Of a stretch of 47,768 nucleotides of DNA, positions 16,839 to 25,260 are shown one piece after another. Numbering within the stretch: the first letter of the stretch is position 1; each line of letters begins with the position of its first letter. Below the pieces are notes generated by a model, which saw only the letters and a list, made by a program, of their open reading frames with translations, was not told the DNA's origin and ran no database searches. Both the position numbers and the translations under genes were made by a program. The stretch comes from Lachnospiraceae bacterium (GTDB lineage Bacteria; Bacillota; Clostridia; Lachnospirales; Lachnospiraceae), in the NCBI GenBank assembly GCA_022776445.1, contig JALFHZ010000147.1:1-47768 (forward strand), written 5' to 3'.

Positions 16839-17709
16839 ACGCGAGGTGATGGTGAGTGCCCGCAGCTTTCGGCTGGGGCTGATTCTGCTTGTGTTTAACG
16901 GTATTCTGGCTCTGGTGGCGCTGCTCAATATGTATTCGACCCTTGCGCAGGTGCGGGTGACAGCGGAGATCCAGTACACCAGCTTTATGGATCTGTATCT
17001 GTTTGTGGCGATTCTGGAGTTCGTGATGCTGATTTTTATCATGCCGTCCATTACGGCGGGCAGCATCAGCGGAGAACGGGAACGTCAGACGCTGGAGCTG
17101 ATGCTGACGACGCAGATGACGCCTCTGCAGATCGTCCTCGGCAAGCTTGCGGCATCCATGAGCACCATGCTCCTGATGATGGTATCCAGCTTTCCGATAG
17201 TTTCCATGGTGTTTGTATACGGCGGTGTGACGATGCGGGATCTGGCAGTGCTGCTGCTCTGCTTTACGGTCGCGGCACTGTTTGTGGGGAGCCTGGGCAT
17301 CTGCTGTTCGGCGCTGTTTCGCAAATCCACGATCGCTACAGCGGTAACCTACGGCCTGATGGGAATCATTGTACTGGGAACCTTCGGGATCAATCAGTTT
17401 GCGCTGTACTGGCAGGAGATTCACACAGGACAGTATCTGCAGGTCCTGAATCCGTCTGCAGGAACGGTAACCTCGGGGAATTTTCTGTGGCTGCTTCTGA
17501 TTAATCCCGCGACGACATTTCTGTCGGCCATGATGCGGATGACGGGAAGCGGCCGGTCGGTTGCCCGTACCGTACACTGGTTCGGCAATCACAGGATGGA
17601 GATCATGCATGGCAGCTGGATCGGGATCAGTATGGCTGTGCAGCTTCTGATGGCAGCAATATTTCTGATACTGGCGGTACGTGCGGTATCATCGGGAAAG
17701 CAATCCTAA
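16816..17709 (+). CDS. ABC-2-type transporter permease
   Basis: A 297-residue membrane protein from ATG 16816, selected because the family N-terminus MNPVYKREVMVSARSFRLG starts there and GAGGAAAGGG lies 13-20 bases upstream; a longer frame back to 16675 is embedded in the ATPase gene. It overlaps the ATPase gene by 23 bases. About six hydrophobic helices are visible, with the ABC-2 motif SGERERQTLELMLTTQMTP after the second helix, which contacts the ATPase. It forms the channel of the export complex. It is followed by a bidirectional terminator and is thus the last gene of the five-gene module. Confidence 0.92.
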   Translation: MRMNPVYKREVMVSARSFRLGLILLVFNGILALVALLNMYSTLAQVRVTAEIQYTSFMDLYLFVAILEFVMLIFIMPSITAGSISGERERQTLELMLTTQMTPLQIVLGKLAASMSTMLLMMVSSFPIVSMVFVYGGVTMRDLAVLLLCFTVAALFVGSLGICCSALFRKSTIATAVTYGLMGIIVLGTFGINQFALYWQEIHTGQYLQVLNPSAGTVTSGNFLWLLLINPATTFLSAMMRMTGSGRSVARTVHWFGNHRMEIMHGSWIGISMAVQLLMAAIFLILAVRAVSSGKQS

Positions 17710-17714
17710 GACGC

Positions 17715-17749
17715 AAAAGGCAGTCTGCAGTTATCTGCAGGCTGCCTTT
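17715..17749. terminator. Bidirectional terminator
   Basis: AAAGGCAGTCTGCAG (17716-17730), loop TTAT, CTGCAGGCTGCCTTT (17735-17749) forms a 15-base stem with one mismatch, flanked by A-rich and T-rich ends. It serves the permease on the plus strand and the C26 hydrolase on the minus strand, whose last codons lie inside the stem. Confidence 0.85.
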
Positions 17750-18444
17750 ATCAGTTCTTCAAACAGAGGTTTCATATGATCGTCCGTGTGGAACATGATC
17801 TCCGGATGCCACTGGATGCCCAGTCCGCATGGATAATCGACCAGTTCAATGGCTTCCACGATGCCGTCCTCCGCACGGCCGCAGATGCGCAGACCTTCTC
17901 CAAGATCCCTGACACTCTGGTGATGATAGCTGTTGGTCCAGACCCGATCGCCGAACAGGCGGTGGAACGTGCTGCCCGGTTCCAGATGAACCAGATGGCT
18001 GATATCACCGCGGTCCGTGGCCTGCATGTGCTTAAAAGTTTCTTTGCCTTGAAGGGTATTGTCCTGGTACAGGGTTCCGCCACAGGCTACATTCAGCACC
18101 TGATTGCCCCGGCAGATGGCAAGAAACGGTTTTCTCGCCGCGATGATCTTCTGCATCAGAGGAATCTGGCAGCGATCAAGCTGTATGCTGGTGTCACCCA
18201 GAAGTGCATGAGGATTCTCACCATAGAAGGATGGCGAGACATCAATTCCTCCGCTGAAGATAAAACCGTCCATCTCTCTGACGTAAAGATCCAGCTGTGC
18301 TTCATCCGTCATAATGGGAAGAAGAAGCGGGAGTCCGCCTGTGCGGGATACGGCATCGATGTAGCAGTCGCTGAGTATGGTATAGGGAGAGCCATTCCTG
18401 GGGTTGGCCTGATGAACGGTGGTGATTCCGATTTTCGGTAACAT
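17731..18444 (-). CDS. Gamma-glutamyl-gamma-aminobutyrate hydrolase-like protein (peptidase C26, PuuD family)
   Basis: A 237-residue class I glutamine amidotransferase-like hydrolase. The nucleophile elbow is AICRGNQVLNV with Cys111, the partner residues are His213 and Glu215 in IQWHPE, and an oxyanion-region GGIDVSP block is near residue 66. Members cleave gamma-glutamyl bonds, as in gamma-Glu-GABA or gamma-glutamyl peptides, in the cytoplasm. AAGGAACC lies upstream of ATG 18444 on the minus strand. It is divergent from a peptide-uptake operon, so it may act on imported gamma-glutamyl peptides, but that link is inference from position. Confidence 0.92.
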   Translation of the reverse strand: MLPKIGITTVHQANPRNGSPYTILSDCYIDAVSRTGGLPLLLPIMTDEAQLDLYVREMDGFIFSGGIDVSPSFYGENPHALLGDTSIQLDRCQIPLMQKIIAARKPFLAICRGNQVLNVACGGTLYQDNTLQGKETFKHMQATDRGDISHLVHLEPGSTFHRLFGDRVWTNSYHHQSVRDLGEGLRICGRAEDGIVEAIELVDYPCGLGIQWHPEIMFHTDDHMKPLFEELIKAACR

Positions 18445-18491
18445 AGCGCGGTTCCTTTCTTTTCTTTTGCGGTGATTCTGCGATTTCGTTC

Positions 18492-18520
18492 AGTATAGCA
18501 CTGTAACGTAAAAAAGTAAA
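18492..18520 (-). promoter_or_regulatory. Promoter of the C26 hydrolase gene
   Basis: On the minus strand TTTACT (18515-18520), a 17-base spacer and TATACT (18492-18497) lie about 50 bases upstream of the start codon. Confidence 0.5.
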
Positions 18521-18558
18521 TATTAATTCCTTATGGTGCATTGTGTCGTTTTTATTGA

Positions 18559-18587
18559 TTGACAGATAATCATTGCTGTGTTATATT
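18559..18587 (+). promoter_or_regulatory. Sigma-A promoter of the first binding-protein gene
   Basis: TTGACA (18559-18564), a 17-base spacer and TATATT (18582-18587) form a near-consensus housekeeping promoter. Transcription would start near 18594, giving a leader of roughly 70 bases. Confidence 0.8.
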
Positions 18588-18604
18588 TAGGGACATAATA
18601 TTCT

Positions 18605-18632
18605 GTTCGCCCGGAACGAACATGTATCGTTC
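18605..18632 (+). promoter_or_regulatory. Overlapping alternative hairpins in the mRNA leader
   Basis: GTTCG (18605-18609) can pair with CGAAC (18617-18621), while GAACGA (18614-18619) can pair with TCGTTC (18627-18632). The two pairings share bases and exclude each other. On DNA the second is also a possible operator just downstream of the transcription start. Confidence 0.35.
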
Positions 18633-18662
18633 TGCGAGAGACAAGGAAGAGGAGGAGACTTT

Positions 18663-20357
18663 ATGAAAAAAAGTGTGAAGAAGCTGTGCGCAGTGATTCT
18701 TGCGGCATCTATGACGGCGATGACCGGATGCGGCGGCTCCAAGCCGGCTGAGACAACAGCAGCACCGGCAGAGACGACGGCAGCCGCTTCGGAGGCAGCG
18801 TCTTCGGAGGCAGCAGCAGAATCAGCACCGGCAGGTGAATCGGTATCTCAGGATACGGATATCGTGGCAGCTACAGCAGTAGACTTTACGACCATGGATC
18901 CGATGGATACCAGTGATACCCTTTCCGGAGGTATCCAGAGACTGATGATGGATGGTCTGTTCGGTTTTGATGATGAGATGAAGATCATCCCGATGCTGGC
19001 AACCGGCTATGAGGCGAATGACGACGCAACTGAGTTCACGATTAAACTGAGAGAGGGAATCCAGTTCTCTGACGGAACTCCGTGGAATGCAGAGGCAGCG
19101 AAGGCAAACCTGGACCGCTGGGGCGATAAGACTCTGGGTCTGAAGAGAACTACACTGCTGTGCAACGTTCTGGATAAAACAGAAGTGGTAGACGAATACA
19201 CGGTGAAAGTAACTCTGGCAAGCTCTTTCGGTGCATTTATTCCGACCCTGGCACATCCGGCATGTGTATGTGTCAGCCCGAAGGTGATTGAGAAAGGGAA
19301 TGAAGAAGCAGCCAAGGCTCCGGTAGGTACCGGTCAGTACACCTTTGTAGAGTGGATTGCCGGTGAGCACACCACCCTTGCTCTGAACAAAGACTGGTGG
19401 GGGTATGATGCAGATATCTGCGGCGGTACTGCTCTGGTAGATCCGGATGCAGGCTTCAAGACCATCACCTTCAAGCCGGTATCTGAGAATGCGACCCGTG
19501 TAGCTATGGTACAGTCCGGCGATGCTCAGGTGATCTGGCCTCTTCCGTCTGAGAGTGTAGAGAGCTTAAAGGGCGATGCGAATGTAGCGGTTGGACAGGG
19601 TTCCGGTATCGTTGTTCGTTATCTGACCATGAACAACCAGAAGGCCCCGTTTAATGACGTGAGAGTTCGTCAGGCAGTGAACTATGCAATTAATAAGGAA
19701 GCTTACTGTGCAGTTGTCCGGAATGGTTTCGGTAAACCGGCACAGTCCATCATTGGACCGGCTGTACAGCACTTTAAAGCAAACGATCCGTATCCGTATG
19801 ATCCGGAAAAGGCGAAATCTCTTCTGGCAGAGGCAGGATATCCGGATGGCTTCAAGACCACCATTATGTGTAATACGACTACTGCCAACTTAAAGCAGGC
19901 TGAGTTCTATCAGCAGCAGCTGGCAATCGTTGGTATCGATGCTGAGATCGTGTCTCTGGAGAACGCGGTTCTGAACCAGCGTGTACAGGATGTGGATGTC
20001 CCTGGCTCCGAGGCAGAGGTAAATCTGTATATCACCGGATGGTCCCCGTCTACCGGCGATGCAGACTGGGGTACCCGTCCGTTGCTGGCAAAGGAATCTG
20101 AGCCGCCGATGAGCTACAATATGTGCTACTTTGAGAATGATGAGTTCGATCAGCTTCTGCAGGATGCACTGCATACCGCAGATGAGAGCAAGCGTGCAGA
20201 GGCTTATGCGAAAGCACAGGATATCATCTGGGAAGAGTGCCCGATGGTTTGTGTAGCAGTGGATGACAATACCTGGGCAACCTCCAGCAAGGTTACCGAT
20301 GTGAAGATTTTCCCGGACGGCGCAATCAACATGAGAAACGGCAAGCTGTCCAAGTAA
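18663..20357 (+). CDS. Peptide ABC transporter substrate-binding lipoprotein, copy 1
   Basis: A 564-residue SBP_bac_5 (DppA/OppA-type) protein. It has a lipoprotein signal peptide with lipobox TGC (Cys23), then a low-complexity Ala/Thr/Glu/Ser linker to about residue 60, then the ligand-binding fold with the DFTTMDPMDTSDT start, LREGIQFSDGTPW, APVGTGQYTFVEW and VRQAVNYAINKEAY blocks. It would catch peptides outside the membrane and deliver them to the permeases encoded downstream. GAGGAGGAG precedes ATG 18663. It is closely similar throughout to the next gene, so the pair arose by tandem duplication. It has its own promoter and terminator. Confidence 0.95.
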   Translation: MKKSVKKLCAVILAASMTAMTGCGGSKPAETTAAPAETTAAASEAASSEAAAESAPAGESVSQDTDIVAATAVDFTTMDPMDTSDTLSGGIQRLMMDGLFGFDDEMKIIPMLATGYEANDDATEFTIKLREGIQFSDGTPWNAEAAKANLDRWGDKTLGLKRTTLLCNVLDKTEVVDEYTVKVTLASSFGAFIPTLAHPACVCVSPKVIEKGNEEAAKAPVGTGQYTFVEWIAGEHTTLALNKDWWGYDADICGGTALVDPDAGFKTITFKPVSENATRVAMVQSGDAQVIWPLPSESVESLKGDANVAVGQGSGIVVRYLTMNNQKAPFNDVRVRQAVNYAINKEAYCAVVRNGFGKPAQSIIGPAVQHFKANDPYPYDPEKAKSLLAEAGYPDGFKTTIMCNTTTANLKQAEFYQQQLAIVGIDAEIVSLENAVLNQRVQDVDVPGSEAEVNLYITGWSPSTGDADWGTRPLLAKESEPPMSYNMCYFENDEFDQLLQDALHTADESKRAEAYAKAQDIIWEECPMVCVAVDDNTWATSSKVTDVKIFPDGAINMRNGKLSK

Positions 20358-20385
20358 TGTTCTGAAATGCATGCAGAATAACAGG

Positions 20386-20432
20386 GCTTCGAAGCAGAGC
20401 GCAGAAATGCGGCTGTTTCGAAGCTTTCTTTG
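20386..20432 (+). terminator. Terminator after first binding-protein gene
   Basis: GCTTCGAA (20386-20393) pairs with TTCGAAGC (20417-20424), extended by CAG/CTG pairs inside, and is followed by TTTCTTTGTT. It separates the first binding-protein gene from the rest of the operon. Confidence 0.75.
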
Positions 20433-20441
20433 TTAAAATTA

Positions 20442-20471
20442 TTGACATAGTTCTTTTGCCTGTGATAGAAT
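20442..20471 (+). promoter_or_regulatory. Sigma-A promoter of the second binding-protein gene
   Basis: A perfect TTGACA (20442-20447), an 18-base spacer and TAGAAT (20466-20471). It would drive the second lipoprotein gene and the downstream permease and ATPase genes. Confidence 0.75.
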
Positions 20472-20487
20472 TGTATAGTTATTAAGC

Positions 20488-20535
20488 ACGAATGTGCGCA
20501 ACCTGCGTACATTTGTATCTATGATAAATAGATAC
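20488..20535 (+). promoter_or_regulatory. Two successive hairpins in the 5' leader
   Basis: ACGAATGTGCGC (20488-20499) pairs fully, with two G-U pairs, with GCGTACATTTGT (20505-20516). Immediately after, GTATCTA (20515-20521) pairs perfectly with TAGATAC (20529-20535). The stems share two bases. They start about ten bases after the predicted transcription start, so they may protect or regulate the mRNA. Confidence 0.5.
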
Positions 20536-20566
20536 AATATGTAAAGATATAGGAGGAAGGCAATTC

Positions 20567-22240
20567 ATGAAAAAGAACGCAAAGAAAATATGTGCACTGA
20601 TTCTGGCATCTGCAATGGCTGCGTTGACCGGATGCGGCGGCGGAAGCTCTGACAAGGCAGCAGAGACGACGGCTGCAGCAGCGGCAGAGACGACAGCGGC
20701 AGCAACGGTTGCAGCAGGTGAGTCTGTATCACAGGATACGGATATTGTAGCAGCAACACTGGTGGATTTTACCACCATGGATCCGATGGATACCAGTGAC
20801 ACCCTGTCTGGTGGTATTCAGAGACTGATGATGGACGGTCTGTTCGGTTTCGATGATGAGATGAGGATCATCCCGATGCTGGCAACCGGCTATGAGGCGA
20901 ATGACGACGCAACTGAGTTCACGATCAAGCTGAGAGAAGGAATCCAGTTCTCAGATGGTACTCCGTGGAATGCAGAGGCAGCGAAAGCGAATCTGGACCG
21001 CTGGGCTGATAAGACCCTTGGTCTGAAGAGAACCACACTGCTTTGCAACGTTTTAAAGAACACGGAGATTGTGGATGATTACACCGTAAAAGTAACTCTG
21101 GAAAGCCCGTTCGGTGCATTTATCCCGACTCTGGCACATCCGGCATGCGTATGTGTCAGCCCGAAGGTCATCGAGAAAGGAAACGAAGAAGCAGCCAAGG
21201 CTCCGGTAGGTACCGGTCAGTATACTTTTGTTGAGTGGGTGGCAGGTGAACATGCAACCATCGCTCTGAACAAGGACTGGTGGGGCTATGACGCAGAGAT
21301 CTGCGGCGGTACCGCTCTGGTAGATCCGGATGCAGGCTTCAAGACCATCACCTTCAAACCGGTATCTGAAAATGCTACCCGTGTTGCTATGCTTCAGTCC
21401 GGAGATGCTCAGCTGATCTGGCCGGTTCCGACTGAGAGCATTGAGGCTCTGCGTGGGGATTCCAACGTAGCGGTAGGTCAGGAAGAGGGTATCGTAGTAC
21501 GTTACCTGATGATGAACAACCAGAAGGCACCGTTCAACGATGTAAGAGTTCGTCAGGCGATCAACTATGCGATCAATAAAGAAGCTTACTGCGCAGTGGT
21601 TAAGAACGGTGTTGCAACTCCGGCCACTTCTGTGATCGGACCTGCTGTCCAGTACTACAAGGGCAATGACGTCTATGCATATGACATTGAAAAGGCAAAA
21701 TCCCTGCTGGCAGAGGCCGGTTATCCGGATGGTTTTACTACCAGCATCATGTGTGCATCCACCACTTCCAATCTGAAGCAGTGTGAGTTCCTGCAGCAGC
21801 AGCTGGCGCAGGTGGGTATTACCGTTGAGATCAATGCTCTGGAAAGTGCAGTTGTCAATCAGAAGGTTCAGGATGTGAATGTTCCTGGCGCAGAGGCAGA
21901 GGTTGAGATGTATGTGATTGGCTGGTCTCCGTCTACCGGTGATGCAGACTGGGGTCTTCGTCCGCTGCTTGCAATTGAGTCTGAGCCGCCGATGAGCTAT
22001 AACATCTGCTACTATGAGAATGAGGAAGTGGATCAGCTTCTGAAAGATGCGCTTTCCACCGCGGATGATGCAAAGAGAGCAGAAGCGTATGCAAAAGCGC
22101 AGGACATCATCTGGGAGGAGAGTCCGCTGGTTTGTCTGGCAAATGATGCAAATACCTGGGCTACTTCCAAGAATATGGTTGATGTAAAGGTATTCCCGGA
22201 TAACTGTATCAACTTGAGAAACGGCAAGATGAGCAAATAA
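20567..22240 (+). CDS. Peptide ABC transporter substrate-binding lipoprotein, copy 2
   Basis: A 557-residue SBP_bac_5 protein with lipobox TGC (Cys23) and an Ala/Thr-rich linker. From about residue 55 on it follows copy 1 almost residue by residue, including long identical stretches, with differences concentrated in the linker and in the second half (for example GVATPATSVIGPAVQYYKGNDV against GFGKPAQSIIGPAVQHFKANDP, here described only in part). The changes in the second lobe could alter which peptides are bound. AGGAGGAAGG precedes ATG 20567. It heads the transcript containing the permease and ATPase genes. Confidence 0.95.
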   Translation: MKKNAKKICALILASAMAALTGCGGGSSDKAAETTAAAAAETTAAATVAAGESVSQDTDIVAATLVDFTTMDPMDTSDTLSGGIQRLMMDGLFGFDDEMRIIPMLATGYEANDDATEFTIKLREGIQFSDGTPWNAEAAKANLDRWADKTLGLKRTTLLCNVLKNTEIVDDYTVKVTLESPFGAFIPTLAHPACVCVSPKVIEKGNEEAAKAPVGTGQYTFVEWVAGEHATIALNKDWWGYDAEICGGTALVDPDAGFKTITFKPVSENATRVAMLQSGDAQLIWPVPTESIEALRGDSNVAVGQEEGIVVRYLMMNNQKAPFNDVRVRQAINYAINKEAYCAVVKNGVATPATSVIGPAVQYYKGNDVYAYDIEKAKSLLAEAGYPDGFTTSIMCASTTSNLKQCEFLQQQLAQVGITVEINALESAVVNQKVQDVNVPGAEAEVEMYVIGWSPSTGDADWGLRPLLAIESEPPMSYNICYYENEEVDQLLKDALSTADDAKRAEAYAKAQDIIWEESPLVCLANDANTWATSKNMVDVKVFPDNCINLRNGKMSK

Positions 22241-22284
22241 GTTCGAAGCATTTCGACATCACAGAATGACAGACAACAAGGTTT

Positions 22285-22313
22285 GGCAGAGACGCCCCGC
22301 AGGTGTCCCTGCC
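22285..22313 (+). promoter_or_regulatory. Strong hairpin between binding-protein and permease genes
   Basis: GGCAGAGAC (22285-22293) faces GTCCCTGCC (22305-22313), a stem with one mismatch and no T-run after it. It is likely a partial terminator or a 3' end stabiliser, which would leave more mRNA for the lipoprotein than for the permeases. Confidence 0.5.
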
Positions 22314-22376
22314 ATATCCGTTTTGTAACTCGAAGACACAGGGGGTATCCCCATTTGTTAGAAAGGTGTTGAGTGT

Positions 22377-23297
22377 ATGTTAAGGTACATAGGTAAAAGA
22401 ATCATTGGAGTGATACCGACCCTGATTATCGTGGTAACATTCGTATTTTTCTTTGTCCGTATGATCCCGGGGGATCCGGCACGTCTGGTAGCGGGGCCGC
22501 AGGCTACGCTGGAGGACGTAGAGGTAGTAAGGGAAGAACTGGGTCTGGACAAGCCGATCCATGAACAGTATATCAATTATGTAGCAGGACTTCTGAAGGG
22601 AGATCTCGGAACTTCTCTTCGTACGAAACGTCCGGTTACCGTAGAAATTTCCAATCGTTATGCCAATACGGCAAAGCTGACGCTGATGGCTCTGACATGG
22701 AGTACCATCGTCGGTATTCTGCTTGGTGTGTGGTCCGGCAGAAACCGAAGCAAATGGCAGGACTACACAGGTATGACACTGGCTGTGTCCGGCATATCGC
22801 TGCCCTCGTTCTGGGTTGGCTTTATGCTGATCATGATTTTTTCCGTTCGTCTGAAGTGGTTCCCTACCACGGGTGCAGATTCTTTCAAGAGTCTCATTTT
22901 ACCTTCGATTGCACTGGGTTCCAGTATTGCGGCGATCATTGCCCGCTTTACCCGCTCTTCTATTATAGAGGTGCTGAAGGATGACTACGTGCGTACTGCC
23001 CGCGCTAAGGGTCTGAAAGAAAACGTAGTTGTCTGGAAACACGCATTCCGCAATGCCATGATTTCTGTTGTAACCGTTGTTGGACTTCAGTTTGGTTTCC
23101 TGCTGGGCGGTTCAGTAGTTACGGAATCGGTATTTGCGTTCCCGGGACTTGGTTCTCTGCTGGTTGAATCTGTAAACTATCGTGATTATCCGGCGATTCA
23201 GTCCCTGATTCTGATTTTTTCACTTCACTTTGTTGTCATCAACCTGATTGTAGACGTGCTGTATGCCGTACTCAATCCGGAAATTCAGCTGAGCTAG
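22377..23297 (+). CDS. Peptide ABC transporter permease, DppB-like
   Basis: A 306-residue membrane protein starting at ATG 22377 after GAAAGGTG. The N-terminus MLRYIGKRIIGVIPTLIIV and the following RMIPGDPARLVAG block are typical of DppB/OppB. The cytoplasmic EAA loop is visible as DYVRTARAKGL near residue 202, followed by HAFRNAMIS. Six helices are expected. It pairs with the DppC-like protein encoded 12 bases later to form the import channel. Confidence 0.95.
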   Translation: MLRYIGKRIIGVIPTLIIVVTFVFFFVRMIPGDPARLVAGPQATLEDVEVVREELGLDKPIHEQYINYVAGLLKGDLGTSLRTKRPVTVEISNRYANTAKLTLMALTWSTIVGILLGVWSGRNRSKWQDYTGMTLAVSGISLPSFWVGFMLIMIFSVRLKWFPTTGADSFKSLILPSIALGSSIAAIIARFTRSSIIEVLKDDYVRTARAKGLKENVVVWKHAFRNAMISVVTVVGLQFGFLLGGSVVTESVFAFPGLGSLLVESVNYRDYPAIQSLILIFSLHFVVINLIVDVLYAVLNPEIQLS

Positions 23298-23309
23298 GAA
23301 GGAGGATGT

Positions 23310-24209
23310 ATGATGGCTAAGAAAGAAAATACCAAGGCGGCACAGGCTGCCAGTGAGAAAACTGACATCAGCACTCCGTTTTCCGAGTTTGTAAGAAAAT
23401 TTAAGAAGCAGAAGACTGCGATTGCAGCGCTGATTTTTATTCTGTTTTTGATTTTGCTGGCCTTTGTTGCAAAATATGTTGCACCGTATGGAATCAATGA
23501 GTATGATTACAACTCCATCATGCAGGGACCGACGGCGAAGCACTGGTTCGGTACGGATGAGTTTGGCCGTGACCTGTTCTCCCGCATCATCTGCGGTACC
23601 GGCATTTCGCTGAGTGTGGGTCTGTTCTCTGTCACCATCGCAGCCATTATCGGATCGGTACTGGGCCTGATCGGCGGTTATTACGGAGGCCTGATTGACG
23701 CTCTGATCATGAGAGTCTGTGATGCTCTGTTTGCATTTCCGGGTATTATTCTGGCGATTGCAATCGTGGCAATCCTGGGCAGCGGCATGACCAACGTGGT
23801 AATCGCGGTAGCCGTATTCAATATTCCGAAGTTTGCGCGTCTGGTTCGAGGCAACACGCTTGCGACCAAGAACAGCGTGTTCGTGCAGGCGGCCAAAAAC
23901 ATCGGTGCAGGCGATGCCCGCATCCTGTTTAAGCACATTCTGCCGAGTGCGATTCCGGATATTATTGTACAGTACAGTATGTCTATCGGTTCTTCCATTC
24001 TGACGGCATCTTCCCAGAGCTTTCTGGGCATGGGCGCACAGCCGCCGACACCGGAGTGGGGACTGCTGCTGAGCAACGGTCGTACCTATATGATGAACAG
24101 CTGGCATATCACATTGTTCCCGGGTCTTGCAATCTTCATGACCGTTCTGAGCTTCAACCTGCTGGGTGACGGTCTGCGTGATGCGCTGGATCCGAAGCTG
24201 ACGGATTAA
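23310..24209 (+). CDS. Peptide ABC transporter permease, DppC-like
   Basis: A 299-residue membrane protein. Start ATG 23310 (an adjacent ATG at 23313 is equally possible) follows GGAAGGAGG. The cytoplasmic N-terminal region carries the OppC-type segment FVRKFKKQKTAIAALIF, with the HWFGTDEFGRDLFSRII hallmark near residues 71-87 and FVQAAKNIGAGDARILFKHILP as the EAA loop. It is the second half of the channel with the DppB-like subunit. Confidence 0.95.
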   Translation: MMAKKENTKAAQAASEKTDISTPFSEFVRKFKKQKTAIAALIFILFLILLAFVAKYVAPYGINEYDYNSIMQGPTAKHWFGTDEFGRDLFSRIICGTGISLSVGLFSVTIAAIIGSVLGLIGGYYGGLIDALIMRVCDALFAFPGIILAIAIVAILGSGMTNVVIAVAVFNIPKFARLVRGNTLATKNSVFVQAAKNIGAGDARILFKHILPSAIPDIIVQYSMSIGSSILTASSQSFLGMGAQPPTPEWGLLLSNGRTYMMNSWHITLFPGLAIFMTVLSFNLLGDGLRDALDPKLTD

Positions 24210-24222
24210 GGAGGTGCGTGAG

Positions 24223-25260
24223 ATGGCAGATCTGAAAAACGAGACCGTAAAAGTTGTGCCGACCAAAGGTGCAGACGGCAAGAATATTTTGGAAATCAAG
24301 AACATGCACACCTGGTTCCATATGGACAGCGGCATTGTCAAGTCCGTAGATGGTGTGGATATTGAGTTGAAGGAAGGTTCCACTCTGGGTATCGTAGGTG
24401 AGTCCGGAAGCGGCAAGAGCGTGACCGCACTTTCTGTTATGGGGCTTTTGATGGGAACCACCGGTCGTGTGGAAGAGGGACAGATTCTTCTGGATGGCAA
24501 GGACATCGTCCATGTGAGCAATGAAGAACGCCGCAAGCTTCGCGGCAGCAAGATCTCCATGATCTTCCAGGAGCCGATGACCAGCCTGAATCCGGTTATG
24601 CGGATTGGTGACCAGATCATGGAGTGTATTCTGCTTCATCAGAATGTAAGCAAGAAGGAAGCAGAAGAAAAAGCGATCGAGATGCTGCGGCTGACCGGAC
24701 TTCCGCGTGTGGAGAAGATGATGCGGGAATTCCCGTTTCAGCTTTCCGGAGGACAGCGTCAGCGTGTCATGATTGCGATGGCTCTGGTCTGCAATCCGCA
24801 GATTCTGATTGCAGATGAGCCGACGACGGCTCTGGATGTTACGATTCAGGCACAGATCCTGGACCTGATGAACAAGCTGAAGAAAGAGATCGGTACCTCT
24901 ATCCTCTTCATCACCCATGATCTGGGCGTTGTGGCGGAGGTGTGTGATCAGGTGGTTGTTATGTACTGCGGCCGCGTGGTGGAGAAAGGTTCCGTGTATG
25001 ATATTTTTGAAAAACCGTCTCATCCGTATACGGAAGGACTTCTGAATTCCATTCCGAAGCTGGGTGAGCATGTGGAAGAACTGGAGTCCATCCCGGGCAA
25101 TGTACCGAATCCGAAATATATGCCGAAAGGATGTAAGTTCGCTCCCCGATGCAAATATGCATTCGACAAATGTCAGGAAGAGGAACCGGGCTTTACCGAT
25201 CTGGGAGACGGACACCAGAGCAGATGCTGGCTGTGCCAGCAGAAAGGGGGTAAAAACTGA
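24223..25260 (+). CDS. Peptide ABC transporter ATPase, DppD-like
   Basis: A 345-residue ATPase; ATG 24223 is preceded by AAGGAGG, which excludes a start at 24214. Walker A is GESGSGKS, the signature LSGGQRQRVMIAMAL and Walker B ILIADEPTTALD. The C-terminal oligopeptide-transporter domain has the cysteine cluster CKFAPRCKYAFDKC, which in some relatives binds an iron-sulfur cluster. It works as a heterodimer with the DppF-like ATPase, whose start overlaps this stop by one base (TGATG). Confidence 0.95.
   Translation: MADLKNETVKVVPTKGADGKNILEIKNMHTWFHMDSGIVKSVDGVDIELKEGSTLGIVGESGSGKSVTALSVMGLLMGTTGRVEEGQILLDGKDIVHVSNEERRKLRGSKISMIFQEPMTSLNPVMRIGDQIMECILLHQNVSKKEAEEKAIEMLRLTGLPRVEKMMREFPFQLSGGQRQRVMIAMALVCNPQILIADEPTTALDVTIQAQILDLMNKLKKEIGTSILFITHDLGVVAEVCDQVVVMYCGRVVEKGSVYDIFEKPSHPYTEGLLNSIPKLGEHVEELESIPGNVPNPKYMPKGCKFAPRCKYAFDKCQEEEPGFTDLGDGHQSRCWLCQQKGGKN

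Noticed and set aside
17715-17749. Palindrome as an operator of the C26 gene
   Set aside because: It lies at the converging 3' ends with A- and T-runs, so a bidirectional terminator explains it.
23220-24620. 466-codon open frame on the minus strand across the DppC-like gene
   Set aside because: It is antisense to a clear permease and ATPase and shows no domain or ribosome site.
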